64,000 bases of DNA from JABFRJ01 sp031379035 (GTDB lineage Bacteria > Pseudomonadota > Alphaproteobacteria > Rhizobiales > Hyphomicrobiaceae): positions 5,797 through 69,796 of the forward strand of contig JANNEU010000083.1 of the NCBI GenBank assembly GCA_031379035.1, written 5' to 3'. The position numbers were made by a program, and so were the translations under genes. Below are positions 52,305-61,739 of the stretch, in pieces (within the stretch, counting starts at the first letter, position 1; the number at the start of each line of letters is the position of its first letter). The notes beneath the pieces are model-generated. The model did no database searches. It had not been told where the DNA came from and saw only the letters and a list, made by a program, of their open reading frames with translations.

Positions 52305-52337
52305 GACCCCGCACGCCTAGCGCTTGCGGGGTCTTTT
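52305..52337 (+). terminator. Rho-independent terminator after rpmF
   Basis: GACCCCGCA and TGCGGGGTC form a perfect 9-bp stem with an 11-base loop, followed by TTTT. The remaining bases up to 52577 hold no supported gene. Confidence 0.75.
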
Positions 52338-52576
52338 GCGTTTCCCGAGCGAGACGGGGCGTGAGGAGGGCAGCTGCGGCAAATGCGATAGTTTATGGGT
52401 TATTAGCGAATCCAATCTAACTTACCCGTATTCGGTGTGTCCGGCTCGGCACGCCGGGCCTTTGCCGCCTTCGGCTTCCCTTAGCAGCCTATGGAAAATT
52501 GCTCGTGACGTCCGCGCTGCCCATGAGAGCTTTTGCCGAGGTCTTGCCCCGCCCCAACAGTCACAAGGGTGGCACA

Positions 52577-54301
52577 ATGCTGGAAAGTTCCGAGGCACTC
52601 GTCGCGGTTGAAAGCGAGGCCTTCGATCTGGTCGGCATATTATCCGGCGTGGATGAAACAGCGTACCTCTGGGACATTCAGACCGATCTCATCTCCTGGG
52701 AAAGCAACGCCGTTAAGGTGTTGGCGGTGCGCAACGCGCACGCCGTCGAAACCGGGGCCGAATTCCGATTTCATGTTGCGACAGAACATGTTCGTCACCG
52801 TGACGACGCCATCCTGGGCGCAGGTGGCCGTACTAGCGAAGCGAGCCCGACGACAGGGTTGCCCTATCGCGTTCAATACCGGTTCAGCCCGGACGGACGA
52901 CGCAGTGACCAGTCGCTTTGGATCGAGGATCGCGGACGGCTTTGGACTGATGTGTCCGGGCGGCCGCTGCGAGCGCGTGGCATTATCCGGCTTCTCGACA
53001 GCGACTATGAAGCAGATCGCAAGCACGCGCACCGAACTGACCATGACGAACTGACCGGTCAATTGAACCGCGTCCGTTTGACGGAGGCTATTGCGGCGGT
53101 GACGGCACGATGTGTCGAGAGCCAGCAGCCAGCCGCTTTCATGATGGTCGCGATCAATAATCTGGCTACGATCAATCAGACCTTTGGGTTCGATATCGGT
53201 GATGAGGTGATTGCTTCAGCCGCGCGCACGCTGCGCCGCCGGCTCCGGGGCGGCGATTCGATTGGTCGCTATTCGTCGAACAAATTTGGTATCGTGCTTT
53301 CAGACTGTGGAGCGGGGGCGATGCGCATTGCCGCCGACCGGTTCTTGAAAGCAGTACGGAACGCCGCCATCGAAACATCGGCGTGTCAGTTGGCTGCCAC
53401 GGTGTCGATCGGCGGTGTGCTGATCCCTGAGCAGGCGACCAGCGTGCAGGACGCAATCAACCATGCGCTGCAGGCCTTGGACAACGCAAAAACGCGCCGG
53501 TTCGATAGCTTCGCACCTTACGAAGCACGACCCGGGCAAGCAACGCAGCGCCAGCGGAATATCAAGATCGCCGATGAAGTGTCGTCAGCACTCGATCAAC
53601 ACCGCATGCGTCTGATGCTGCAGCCGATCGTCGATAGCCACACGCTTGAGCCACGTCACCACGAGTGTCTCTTGCGGATGGAGCAAACGGACGGAACGCT
53701 TATTTCTGCGGGTGAATTCATACCCGTCGCTGAACAACTCGGCATGTCACACCTTATCGACCGGCGCACGCTCGAGTTAGCCATCGATCTGTTGAAGCGC
53801 TATCCGGATCTGCGGCTGGCACTCAATGTGTCGGGGCTGACGCCGGGCAATCAGGAATGGCTGGCTGCGCTTCATCAGCTCTCAGCGGGACGACGTTCGC
53901 TGACAGAGCGTTTGCTGGTGGAGATCACAGAAACGGCTGTTATCTCGGAGATTGATCAGACAATTTTGTTTGTCGATACCGTCAAAGAGCTTGGCTGCAA
54001 AGTCGCAATCGACGATTTCGGTGCCGGCTACACCTCGTTTAAGAGCCTCAAGCTGCTCGATATCGATATGGTCAAGATTGACGGTGCGTTCATCCGCAAT
54101 CTTGCGCAGGATCCGCAGGATCTTGTTTTTATCAAAGCGCTGCGCGATCTCGCCAAAAGCCTTGGCATGGAGACCGTCGCTGAATGGGTTCAAGATCAGC
54201 CCACGGTCGATATCCTGCGCGAGGCTGGTATTGATATGCTGCAAGGCTATTTCTGCGGTGAGCCGATTACGCCGGAGCAGCTCGCGTTGTCTTCGAAATA
54301 G
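52577..54301 (+). CDS. EAL-domain phosphodiesterase with PAS-like and degenerate GGDEF domains
   Basis: The 574-aa product has a PAS-like N-terminal sensor (about 20-145, with AYLWDIQTDLISWESNAVKV), a GGDEF domain (about 155-310) and an EAL domain (about 330-570). The GGDEF motif at about 231-237 reads RYSSNKF, so cyclase activity is lost. The EAL motif reads ECL with the Glu kept, and NVSG, EITE, DDFGAGYTS, MVKIDG, ETVAEWV and QGYFCGEP are intact, so c-di-GMP hydrolysis is likely. ATG 52577 follows AGGGTGG; an in-frame start at 52499 is possible. No membrane segment. Confidence 0.88.
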   Translation: MLESSEALVAVESEAFDLVGILSGVDETAYLWDIQTDLISWESNAVKVLAVRNAHAVETGAEFRFHVATEHVRHRDDAILGAGGRTSEASPTTGLPYRVQYRFSPDGRRSDQSLWIEDRGRLWTDVSGRPLRARGIIRLLDSDYEADRKHAHRTDHDELTGQLNRVRLTEAIAAVTARCVESQQPAAFMMVAINNLATINQTFGFDIGDEVIASAARTLRRRLRGGDSIGRYSSNKFGIVLSDCGAGAMRIAADRFLKAVRNAAIETSACQLAATVSIGGVLIPEQATSVQDAINHALQALDNAKTRRFDSFAPYEARPGQATQRQRNIKIADEVSSALDQHRMRLMLQPIVDSHTLEPRHHECLLRMEQTDGTLISAGEFIPVAEQLGMSHLIDRRTLELAIDLLKRYPDLRLALNVSGLTPGNQEWLAALHQLSAGRRSLTERLLVEITETAVISEIDQTILFVDTVKELGCKVAIDDFGAGYTSFKSLKLLDIDMVKIDGAFIRNLAQDPQDLVFIKALRDLAKSLGMETVAEWVQDQPTVDILREAGIDMLQGYFCGEPITPEQLALSSK

Positions 54302-54322
54302 AGACGCAAGCCGCCCGGGCTG

Positions 54323-55423
54323 TTAACGGCCGTGCGGTTTACCTGCGTCGAATGCCGCCTTTTGCGCTGGACTTGCATCGGTCTGGTACTTTGCCTGCCA
54401 ATCTTTGTACGGCATGCCGTAAACGTGAGCGCGCGCAGCGTCCTTGCTCACGTCGAGGCCTTTTTCGGCCGCGGCTTCCTGATACCAATTGGAAAGGCAG
54501 TTGCGGCAAAATCCGGCGAGATTCATCATGTCGATGTTCTGCACGTCGGTCCGGCTTCGCAGGTGGGCGACCAGCTTGCGGAACGCGGCGGCTTCCAGTT
54601 CTGTTTGGGTTGCGCTGTCAGGACCGGGCTTTGGTGATGCCGTCATGTTTTGCTCCTTCGGTCGTGCGGACCGGTGCTGTGCGTCCAGAATGCGCGTGAG
54701 TATTTCGGCAGTTCGATCTGCCCAGAGCTGCTGGCCGTGCGCGTCAGCAACGAGGTCCTGACGATACTCTATCACAGCATTCGGCAGGCGATGTGGCCGC
54801 GCGTGTTGGAAAAGCGTATCGCCGTGCAGGCCGCCGGCATAGGGGACATTGTCGCCCACGACTAGATTGGGGTCCGCGCGAAACTCGCGCAAGAGTGCCT
54901 GCGCCAGGCCGAAGTCGTCTTGCCACAGGATCGATACGTGCCAGGGCCGGGAGATGCCCTTCCAGGCGTGCGTCATGGAATGGACGGAGAGGATGATCGG
55001 CGCTTGTTCAGCCGGACGGCAGGCAGACACGACGCGTTCGACTGCCTGGTGGTAGGGTTGGTAGTAGCGGCTGATCCGACGGTTCCGCTCACTCTCAGGC
55101 AGATCGCGGTTCCCCGGGATCACTGCACCGTCAGACAACTGCATGATCAGTGTGGGATCGTCCTCACCTCGATTGGGGTCAATCAATAGGCGAGATACAC
55201 GCGTGAGAACGGCCGGTGCGCCTAAGACTGCAGCCAGGCGTTCGGTGATTGCGGCAGCGCCGATGTCATAGGCGATATGGCGTTCGAATTCGGATGGTCG
55301 CAGTCCGAGGCTGGCGTAGCCGTCCGGGAGGGCGTTGCTGGCGTGATCGCACAGCAAGATCATGCCGCAGTCAGTCCGGCCGCCAATGATCCGGTAACCC
55401 TCGGCTGTTTCATTCAAGATCAT
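54323..55423 (-). CDS. N-formylglutamate amidohydrolase fused to DUF1244
   Basis: Residues 1-about 259 are an N-formylglutamate amidohydrolase-like domain: LLCDHASNALPDGY, RLLIDPNRGEDDPTLI, ILSVHSMTHAWKG and GDNVPYAGGLHGDTLFQHAR. Residues 260-366 are a DUF1244 protein: RTDVQNIDMMNLAGFCRNCL and VYGMPYKDWQAKYQTDASPA. In relatives these are two neighbouring genes; here no stop separates them. At the join (about 54650-54646) AAGGAG lies 7 bases before an in-frame ATG (54646), so the second half could also be made alone (107 aa). Confidence 0.85.
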   Translation of the reverse strand: MILNETAEGYRIIGGRTDCGMILLCDHASNALPDGYASLGLRPSEFERHIAYDIGAAAITERLAAVLGAPAVLTRVSRLLIDPNRGEDDPTLIMQLSDGAVIPGNRDLPESERNRRISRYYQPYHQAVERVVSACRPAEQAPIILSVHSMTHAWKGISRPWHVSILWQDDFGLAQALLREFRADPNLVVGDNVPYAGGLHGDTLFQHARPHRLPNAVIEYRQDLVADAHGQQLWADRTAEILTRILDAQHRSARPKEQNMTASPKPGPDSATQTELEAAAFRKLVAHLRSRTDVQNIDMMNLAGFCRNCLSNWYQEAAAEKGLDVSKDAARAHVYGMPYKDWQAKYQTDASPAQKAAFDAGKPHGR

Positions 55424-55550
55424 CGGGACTGTCGGAATGCGGGGTTAAACGACGACGATGGTCAAATCATAGCCACAATGAACCACGGTTCAACGAATGC
55501 TAACGGTTTCACCCTAAGGTCTCCTGGCGGTCCATCCAAGGGTGAAATCC

Positions 55551-56534
55551 ATGACGGCGTTTCGGCAGCTGCTTGCCATTCTACTCCTGCTGGCCCTGGA
55601 AACCGGGCCGACTGCGGCACAAACCTCGACGGATCGTGAGATCCAGGATTCGGTCGCATATGCCTATGCTAACTCCACGGCGGGGCCGGTGACGCTGCCA
55701 CTGCGTGGGATAGCCACGCTGGACTTGCCCAAGGACTTTGTGTTCGTCAACGCAGAAGCCAGCCGGCGTCTGTCGCACGGGATTGGCAATGGCGCGGGCG
55801 ATGCGCTTTTGGGGCTTATATTGCCAGCAAATACGTTCAGTGGCTGGTATCTTGTCGTCAATGCTCTCGATACCGGTCACGTCACGCGGGAGGCGATCTC
55901 GAAGCTGGATCTGGTCGATGTTCACGCGGCCGTACGAAGCTTGGCGCGCAAGGGCAATATAGCGCGGGCGCAATTGGGCTCCGGCCCGATTGACGTTGGT
56001 GCTTGGGTCGAGCCACCCAAACAGGACGCCTTGAAGCACCGTTTCACAACGCTGGTGCGCGTGTTTGAATCCGGACCCAGCATGGGTGGAGACGATTCGG
56101 TCTATCTCGACAGCGTGGTCTTTGGGCGGACACGAGCGATAAAGATTTCGCTCATGGCGGGTTTGTCGGAGTATCCGAAGCACCGGGCAGCGCACGAACG
56201 GATCGTCAATGCCGTTGGTTTTCTGCCGGGGCATCGTGCCGAGGACTTCCAGGACGGAAAAGACAAGCTGTCACGCCATGTCATCGATGTTGTATTCGGT
56301 GGCCGGGCCGAAACGGAAATCGAAGCTGAACTGGCTGAAGAAGCCACGGATGCCAAACGCCGCGCGGCGATGCCTCGTCCCATGGACGGTGCAACGCAGC
56401 TCAGACTGTTGCTCGGCGGGCTGCTCGGAGTGGTCGCACTGGTGCTCTTGATCTTTGCGTTCCGCGGTGGCCGCGGCGAGAAGGCTGCGGCGAGCACAAC
56501 GGAGCGGGCAAAACGGACCGCGGCGTGGCGCTGA
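55551..56534 (+). CDS. DUF2167 family membrane protein
   Basis: The 327-aa product has a signal peptide (ending near TAAQT), then a DUF2167 domain with TLDLPKDFVFVNAEASRRLS, GLILPANTFSGWYLVVNALD and VGAWVEPPKQDALKHRFTTL, and a C-terminal membrane segment (about 287-307). Function unknown; the domain probably faces the periplasm. ATG 55551 is preferred over GTG 55542. Confidence 0.85.
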   Translation: MTAFRQLLAILLLLALETGPTAAQTSTDREIQDSVAYAYANSTAGPVTLPLRGIATLDLPKDFVFVNAEASRRLSHGIGNGAGDALLGLILPANTFSGWYLVVNALDTGHVTREAISKLDLVDVHAAVRSLARKGNIARAQLGSGPIDVGAWVEPPKQDALKHRFTTLVRVFESGPSMGGDDSVYLDSVVFGRTRAIKISLMAGLSEYPKHRAAHERIVNAVGFLPGHRAEDFQDGKDKLSRHVIDVVFGGRAETEIEAELAEEATDAKRRAAMPRPMDGATQLRLLLGGLLGVVALVLLIFAFRGGRGEKAAASTTERAKRTAAWR

Positions 56535-56598
56535 AAGCGGCCGACCTGCGACTTCAGGGCGCAGGAAGCGGAAGGTCGCCTGTGGCATAGCCGCAGGT

Positions 56599-57660
56599 AT
56601 GGTCCGTGTTTCCCTTTTTGCTCTGGCTACTTTGTGTTGCGGGTTAGCCCCCCTGGGGCCAGCCGTGGGCCAAACCGGGCTGCAAGCGCTTTGCTTCGCA
56701 CCAGAGACACTGGTTTCACGGCCTGGAGAAGCGGTGCCCGTCAAGCTCGGTCGACCCATGCCGATCCGGATGCCCGCGTCTGTGATACCTGTGGCAGCCT
56801 CCGTTGTGCAACGCGGGGCCATCCGACGGGTGGAGTTGCCGCGTGGACGCAAGCTAATTGCGCTGACACTCGACCTTTGTGAGCAATGGACTGAAGTTGC
56901 CGGCTATGACGGTGCTATTGTCGATTACTTGCGCGCGAACAAGATCAAGGCCACGTTTTTTGCCAGCGGCAAGTGGATGGCGACACATCCGGAGCGAACC
57001 CAGCAATTGCTGACCGACGCATTGTTTGAAATGGGAACTCACAATTGGGCCCATAAAAACGTGCGTGGACTGGTGGGTGCCGACCTGCTGCGTGAGATTA
57101 CGTCACCGATCGTTACATATCGCCAGCAGCGTCAAACTATTCAGTCGCATCAATGCGCGGCCGGGCAACGGTTAGCGATGCAGTCGATCCCCGAGCAGCC
57201 GGCGCTGTATCGATTCCCGTTTGGGGCGTGCAGTGCGGAAGCGCTGGATGCCGTGCAGTCTGCGGGCCTGCGGGCCATTCAGTGGGATGTATCGACAGGT
57301 GACCCGGCGGCGACACAGTCTGCGCAAGCGATCGCCAATGAAATGATCGCTCATACACGACCGGGGTCCATCATCATTGCCCACGCGAATGGCCGCGGCA
57401 TCCATACTGCTGCGGCATTGCCGCTGGCCATTCCAGCGTTGAAGGCCAAGGGTTTTCAATTCGTGACTGTCTCTGAGTTGCTGGCGGCGGGGCGGCCGGT
57501 GGTGGTGGACAGCTGCTACGACAATAAACCGGGTGATACGGATAAGTACGATGTGTTCTGGAAGCCAGCCGTGGCGGTGCCCGATGCTGTTTCAGGTGTC
57601 GCGGCTGGCCGTCCAGCCGGGACGCCAGTGCCCGGTCTTCGACCTTCAGCGGTGCGTTGA
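56599..57660 (+). CDS. Polysaccharide deacetylase family protein
   Basis: The 353-aa product has a signal peptide and a NodB-like domain (about 90-310): the motif usually written TFDDG reads TLDLC (keeping the catalytic-base Asp), followed by EQWTEVAGYDGAIVDYLRAN and KATFFASGKWMATHPERTQQ; the metal site has MGTHNWAHKN; YRFPFGACS and HTRPGSIIIAHANG complete the fold. The DLCEQ variant defines a recognisable subfamily, so it is probably functional in its own way. The target may be chitin- or peptidoglycan-like glycans. Confidence 0.85.
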   Translation: MVRVSLFALATLCCGLAPLGPAVGQTGLQALCFAPETLVSRPGEAVPVKLGRPMPIRMPASVIPVAASVVQRGAIRRVELPRGRKLIALTLDLCEQWTEVAGYDGAIVDYLRANKIKATFFASGKWMATHPERTQQLLTDALFEMGTHNWAHKNVRGLVGADLLREITSPIVTYRQQRQTIQSHQCAAGQRLAMQSIPEQPALYRFPFGACSAEALDAVQSAGLRAIQWDVSTGDPAATQSAQAIANEMIAHTRPGSIIIAHANGRGIHTAAALPLAIPALKAKGFQFVTVSELLAAGRPVVVDSCYDNKPGDTDKYDVFWKPAVAVPDAVSGVAAGRPAGTPVPGLRPSAVR

Positions 57661-57744
57661 CATCGGCGCTGAAATTTTCTCCGTCCGGATCATGGGTTTT
57701 GAGCACGGCTCACTTGAGGAGGGCGCGGTCGGACTATTCGACTA

Positions 57745-57781
57745 GGGTCGTTCCGCTCTTGTTGGAATCGTGGAACGACCC
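57745..57781. repeat. Intergenic palindrome GGGTCGTTCC/GGAACGACCC
   Basis: Two perfect 10-base arms are separated by 17 bases. This type of element recurs between genes in Rhizobiales from memory. It lies in the 400-base gap between the deacetylase and the glycosyltransferase, which holds no supported gene. Confidence 0.7.
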
Positions 57782-57798
57782 CAGCTCTTTGTTTGGTC

Positions 57799-57867
57799 GT
57801 GCTTCTTATCGGGAAAACCGCTCACACCCACGGATCAAGTCCGAGGGCATGCTTTTCCCGGAAGCAC
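57799..57867. repeat. Second intergenic palindrome with CGGGAAAA/TTTTCCCG core
   Basis: Arms GTGCTTC ... CGGGAAAA (57799-57817) and TTTTCCCGGAAGCAC (57853-57867) pair with a 4-base bulge on the left. The form resembles a common Rhizobiales intergenic palindrome; here the spacer between arms is about 35 bases. Confidence 0.65.
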
Positions 57868-58062
57868 TCTAGACGCGATACCTGGAGTTTATGCGCACGT
57901 TGGCTGATCAAGAGGCGCAGCAAAGGAGCGAACGTCAAGCCGCGAGGAAACGATTGACCGGCGTGGCGAACGAGCGCTAACAGCGCTTGTGAAAAGAGCC
58001 CCGTTTTGTTGCGCTTTGTGTGCGTCTCGTGCTCCCTGGTCTCAGCCCATGGTGGTCTGTAC

Positions 58063-59187
58063 ATGACTTCGACTTCAATGCTGGACCAAGCCATGCTGGG
58101 TCGCGCGGCGACTACCCGCATCGCTTGGATCGCCGAAGATCGCGAGACGGTCCGGCTGCTCAGAGAGCCACTGCTCGCCGGTCTGATTGCACAAAGACAT
58201 AAAGTATTGGTGCTTGCGCCAAATTTGACGGCCGCTGACCGGCTCGCGCTCGTCGCGAACGGCGTTGAAAGCGAGAATTTGGTGCTCCCGAAACTGCGTC
58301 GATTGCCGTTTGCGTTCTATTCGGGGCAACGCCACTTGGCCAACACTCTAAGGGCATGGAACGCACGTGCTGTTGTCACTGATGGGGCGAGTGTGATGGG
58401 GCTTGGCCTTCGTGCTGCGTTGATGGCCGGTATCACACACCTCTATCCGCTGTGCCCATCGAGTGATGACAGTAGCCAGGCAATCACACCCGAGACTCAG
58501 TACGCACTCAAGACCGCGACATGCGCTTTTGTCAGCAGCACGGAAGAGGCGCGCCTGATCGAGCAGCGTTTTGGACAACGGGGCCTGCCAGGACTGACGG
58601 TGTTACCGCTGGCAAGCATTGATCTCCTGGCAACGCGATCCGTGCCCTTGCCCATGCTCGACGGCGGTTTCGTTTTCCGCGCCATCGAAGGCGCAGAGCC
58701 AGGACTATTTGGAGCGGCAGCAGCTTTGCTCGACGGTCGGTCCGCGAAGGCGCGCTTTGAGTTGTTGGACGGGGCAGAGCTGGACCCTTCGACGGGTCGG
58801 AGGGCGGGCTCGAGCACTTTTGATTTCTTTAACGACGACTCGCGGAAAGCTGCACTGAGTGCTGCCCATGTTGTCGTCGTTGACGGGGCTAGCGCGCGGC
58901 ATCACTGTGCGCTGGTCACAGCGCTCATTCTGGGTCGGCCGGTACTGGCTCTTGAAAGCACGTTGACGCGCGACCTGATCGATAGTGGTGTGAATGGCTG
59001 GCTGGTCTCGTCAGATGCGGCCGCGTTGGCGGGAGCGATGACTGCCATTCTGAAACGGCCGGACCTGTTGCCTGGTATGGCGCACGCGGCACGGCAGAAA
59101 GCAGAGCGCAGGTTCGCTCATTCGGTGGCTGGTGCCTCGCTGCTCGACGGGCTGGGATTGGGTGCGCGGGTGGCGCAAGTCGCCTAA
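58063..59187 (+). CDS. Probable glycosyltransferase (GT-B fold)
   Basis: The 374-aa product has an N-terminal part with RIAWIAEDRETVRLLREPLL and QRHKVLVLAPNLTAADRLAL, and a C-terminal part with VVVDGASARHHCALVTALIL, GRPVLALESTLTRDLIDSGV and NGWLVSSDAAALAGAMTAIL, as in GT4-type glycosyltransferases where a group chooses sugar acceptors. The usual E-x7-E motif is not clear. Substrate unknown. ATG 58063 is chosen; 58006 is an alternative. Confidence 0.65.
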   Translation: MTSTSMLDQAMLGRAATTRIAWIAEDRETVRLLREPLLAGLIAQRHKVLVLAPNLTAADRLALVANGVESENLVLPKLRRLPFAFYSGQRHLANTLRAWNARAVVTDGASVMGLGLRAALMAGITHLYPLCPSSDDSSQAITPETQYALKTATCAFVSSTEEARLIEQRFGQRGLPGLTVLPLASIDLLATRSVPLPMLDGGFVFRAIEGAEPGLFGAAAALLDGRSAKARFELLDGAELDPSTGRRAGSSTFDFFNDDSRKAALSAAHVVVVDGASARHHCALVTALILGRPVLALESTLTRDLIDSGVNGWLVSSDAAALAGAMTAILKRPDLLPGMAHAARQKAERRFAHSVAGASLLDGLGLGARVAQVA

Positions 59188-59375
59188 GTGGTATTGGCAT
59201 TTACGAAATTTCACGGCCCGCCACATTTTCGGACATTTTCACCGTAACTCTGTCCGTGTGGGGCTATCCGGCCGTCAGCGACTTGCACCGACGGCGGACG
59301 ATACTTGATAGTGGGCGCTGTTTTTTCCGCTCGTCCCTGGTCGCGGACCCAAGGACTGCACTGGGGACGCGCATC

Positions 59376-60659
59376 ATGTGGTGGATTGTACTTGTCGCGA
59401 GCGCCGCGCTCATTGCTATCGGTGTCTGGTTGCTTGTCCGGGATTTCCTGAAGCCTCGAGCCGCCGCAAAACCATCACAGGTTCATACACAGACGCTAGC
59501 CGAGACGTTGGCGCAAGCGGATGCAATGCCAAGTAGCCCAGGGCCACACGCGGTTCCTTTGGCGCAGCAACCACAGTTGCAGCCTTTGTTCGCACACCTC
59601 GCCGACAGCGCTGGCCCGGATACTATCCCCGTCACCCGACCCACCGGTGCCAGTGCGGCTCCGTTGCCGGATCCGTCGCAGCCTGGCCGGTTCCCGGCGG
59701 TCGAGACCCACTGGGAGCGCCTCAAACCAGAATTTGATACGGCCGTGGCCGCTGTCAATGAAAGCATGGCACCATTGGCGGTGAGCATCGCTCGGCCGGG
59801 AGAAACGACGTGGAGCCTCCACAATCGTGGATTTGGCGACTACCGGCGGGTGCGGGTCGGCGGAGAAAGCGTTGCCTGGTTGCGGCTGGAACTGGCAGCC
59901 AACATGAGTATTTCTGCACACCTGCGCAGTCATGAGGCGCGCCATGACATGCTCAACCGGGTTAGCACCCTTGCCAGGCCCCTGACCGCCAGCCGGATCG
60001 CGCCAATGCTGGCCGAATGCCTGGCGGCGCTGGCAACGGCGGCACCGCGATTGATGCCACAGGCCCCAACTTCTTCAATTGCGGTGCCAAGTCCGTCGCG
60101 GATGCCGCATGCGCACGAGAGGCTTGCTATCGACCCGCTTGAACGGGTGGCACCGGAGAGCCGAGACCGCGGGCACGCATGGCCGCAATGGCTAAACCGC
60201 CCGCGGCCGGGTGACGTCGCTGCGGCAGGGATTGCGCCACCGCCGCCGCCAGCCCCGCCAACCCCTGGCGCAACCCGCACGATCACAGGGTGGGGACGAG
60301 CGCGGCACGATGCACTGCCGACGACGGCGCTGATCGATACAGCGGTGACGCTGGTGAATTCGGCGTTTGCAGAAACGGGTGCGCGGTTGGTACCGGCGAG
60401 TGATGCCATGCGGCGGGACCCGGTCGGACCGGACAGCCGTGCCTTGTCGATTGATGTGGCTGGTCTGTCGGTTGGTCTGATGCTGATTGAGCCGATGGCA
60501 GGGCGGATCGATATTGCCGTGGGCGTGGCTGATATCGCCAATTTTGATACGGCGCGGCGGCGGTCGCATGATCTCAATGGGCTGACGGTGCATCCATTGG
60601 CTGAGACGATTGCGACGTGTGCCTGGCCTGCGATTGCGGCGGCGAAGGCGGGTGGGTGA
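59376..60659 (+). CDS. Membrane-anchored hypothetical protein
   Basis: The 427-aa product begins MWWIVLVASAALIAIGVWLL, a membrane anchor, then a low-complexity Gln/Pro/Ala region, a folded part with THWERLKPEFDTAVAAVNES and FGDYRRVRVGGESVAWLRLE, a second proline-rich linker (about 315-335) and a last domain with IDVAGLSVGLMLIEPMAGRI. I do not recognise it. The layout (one N-terminal anchor, proline-rich linker) is ZipA-like in outline only. GGGGA precedes ATG 59376. Confidence 0.6.
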   Translation: MWWIVLVASAALIAIGVWLLVRDFLKPRAAAKPSQVHTQTLAETLAQADAMPSSPGPHAVPLAQQPQLQPLFAHLADSAGPDTIPVTRPTGASAAPLPDPSQPGRFPAVETHWERLKPEFDTAVAAVNESMAPLAVSIARPGETTWSLHNRGFGDYRRVRVGGESVAWLRLELAANMSISAHLRSHEARHDMLNRVSTLARPLTASRIAPMLAECLAALATAAPRLMPQAPTSSIAVPSPSRMPHAHERLAIDPLERVAPESRDRGHAWPQWLNRPRPGDVAAAGIAPPPPPAPPTPGATRTITGWGRARHDALPTTALIDTAVTLVNSAFAETGARLVPASDAMRRDPVGPDSRALSIDVAGLSVGLMLIEPMAGRIDIAVGVADIANFDTARRRSHDLNGLTVHPLAETIATCAWPAIAAAKAGG

Positions 60660-60682
60660 GTGGTGAATTAGGGCAATAGGCC

Positions 60683-60725
<43 letters not shown>

Positions 60726-60848
60726 AAAGATTTTGTGTGTTCAATACCCGTCAATGGTCGGGTTGTGGTTTTGTGCGGAACGCGCTGCGTGACGACGCTG
60801 CGGATTTGACTTACACCGGCTCACGTTCTCGGAGCCCGATCTCAAATC

Positions 60849-61739
60849 TTGTCACCCCCCCCGCTCATCTTTGATTTATCAGCCGCTCGGCGCGTGCGAG
60901 CGCGCGCATGGAACCGTCACATCGCCAATGCCGGTCCGACGCCAGACTTTTTGTTGACGAGAGTGGCGGAAGATTTTTCCGACCGGTTGTCGTTGATCAA
61001 GCGGACCTTTGGGGACGCGCTGGACCTTGGATGCCATCATGGTGTGATCGGAGCGCGATTGATACGCGACCATGGCCTGGGACGCATGACGACGGCGGAT
61101 ACGATTGCCAATGCGCGGCCAGACGTGGTTCTCGATCTCGAGCGGTTACCATTTCTGGCGCAAAGCTTTGATCTGGTGTTGTCTGGGCTGGCGCTGCAGA
61201 CGGTCAACGATCTGCCTGGGACGCTGGCGCAAATTTGTGTGTGCTTGAAGCCGGATGGATTGTTTCTGGGTGCGCTCATCGGCGGTCGAACGCTGCACGA
61301 GTTGCGATCAGCGTTGCTGGAAGCCGAAGCCGAGGTCACTGGTGGCGTAAGCCCACGCGTGGCGCCCATGATCGACGTGAAAGATCTCGGCCACTTGTTG
61401 CAGCGCGCCGGGTTTGCACTGCCGGTGGTGGATAGCGATGTGGTGGATGTGACGTATGCGCACCCGCTGGCGCTGATGCGCGAGTTGCGCGGGATGGGGG
61501 CTGTGAATGTGCTTGTCGAGCGCCGGCGCACGTTCCTCAGGCGGGATGTGCTGGCGCGGGCTATTGAGATTTATCAGAAGCGGTTCGCCACGCCGGGCGG
61601 GCGTGTGCGGGCCACGTTCGAGATTTTGACGGCGACGGCATGGGCACCGCATGCGAGCCAGCAGAAGCCGCTGGCGCCAGGGTCAGCGAAGACGCGATTG
61701 GTGGATGTGCTGGGAGACAAGGGAGCACCAAACGTATGA
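60849..61739 (+). CDS. SAM-dependent methyltransferase (NDUFAF5/BioC-like)
   Basis: The 296-aa product has LIFDLSAARRVRARAWNRHI at its start, DALDLGCHHGVIGARLIRDH (SAM site), VVLDLERLPFLAQSFDLVLS and CLKPDGLFLGALIGGRTLHE, resembling alphaproteobacterial relatives of mitochondrial NDUFAF5 and BioC. A role in biotin synthesis or complex I assembly cannot be decided. The TTG at 60849 is followed by a run of eight C; the true start may differ slightly. It overlaps the next gene by ATGA. Confidence 0.8.
   Translation: MSPPPLIFDLSAARRVRARAWNRHIANAGPTPDFLLTRVAEDFSDRLSLIKRTFGDALDLGCHHGVIGARLIRDHGLGRMTTADTIANARPDVVLDLERLPFLAQSFDLVLSGLALQTVNDLPGTLAQICVCLKPDGLFLGALIGGRTLHELRSALLEAEAEVTGGVSPRVAPMIDVKDLGHLLQRAGFALPVVDSDVVDVTYAHPLALMRELRGMGAVNVLVERRRTFLRRDVLARAIEIYQKRFATPGGRVRATFEILTATAWAPHASQQKPLAPGSAKTRLVDVLGDKGAPNV

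Noticed and set aside
57892..57981. Short frame starting MRTLADQEAQ in the gap before the glycosyltransferase
   Set aside because: Only 29 residues, with no support beyond being open.
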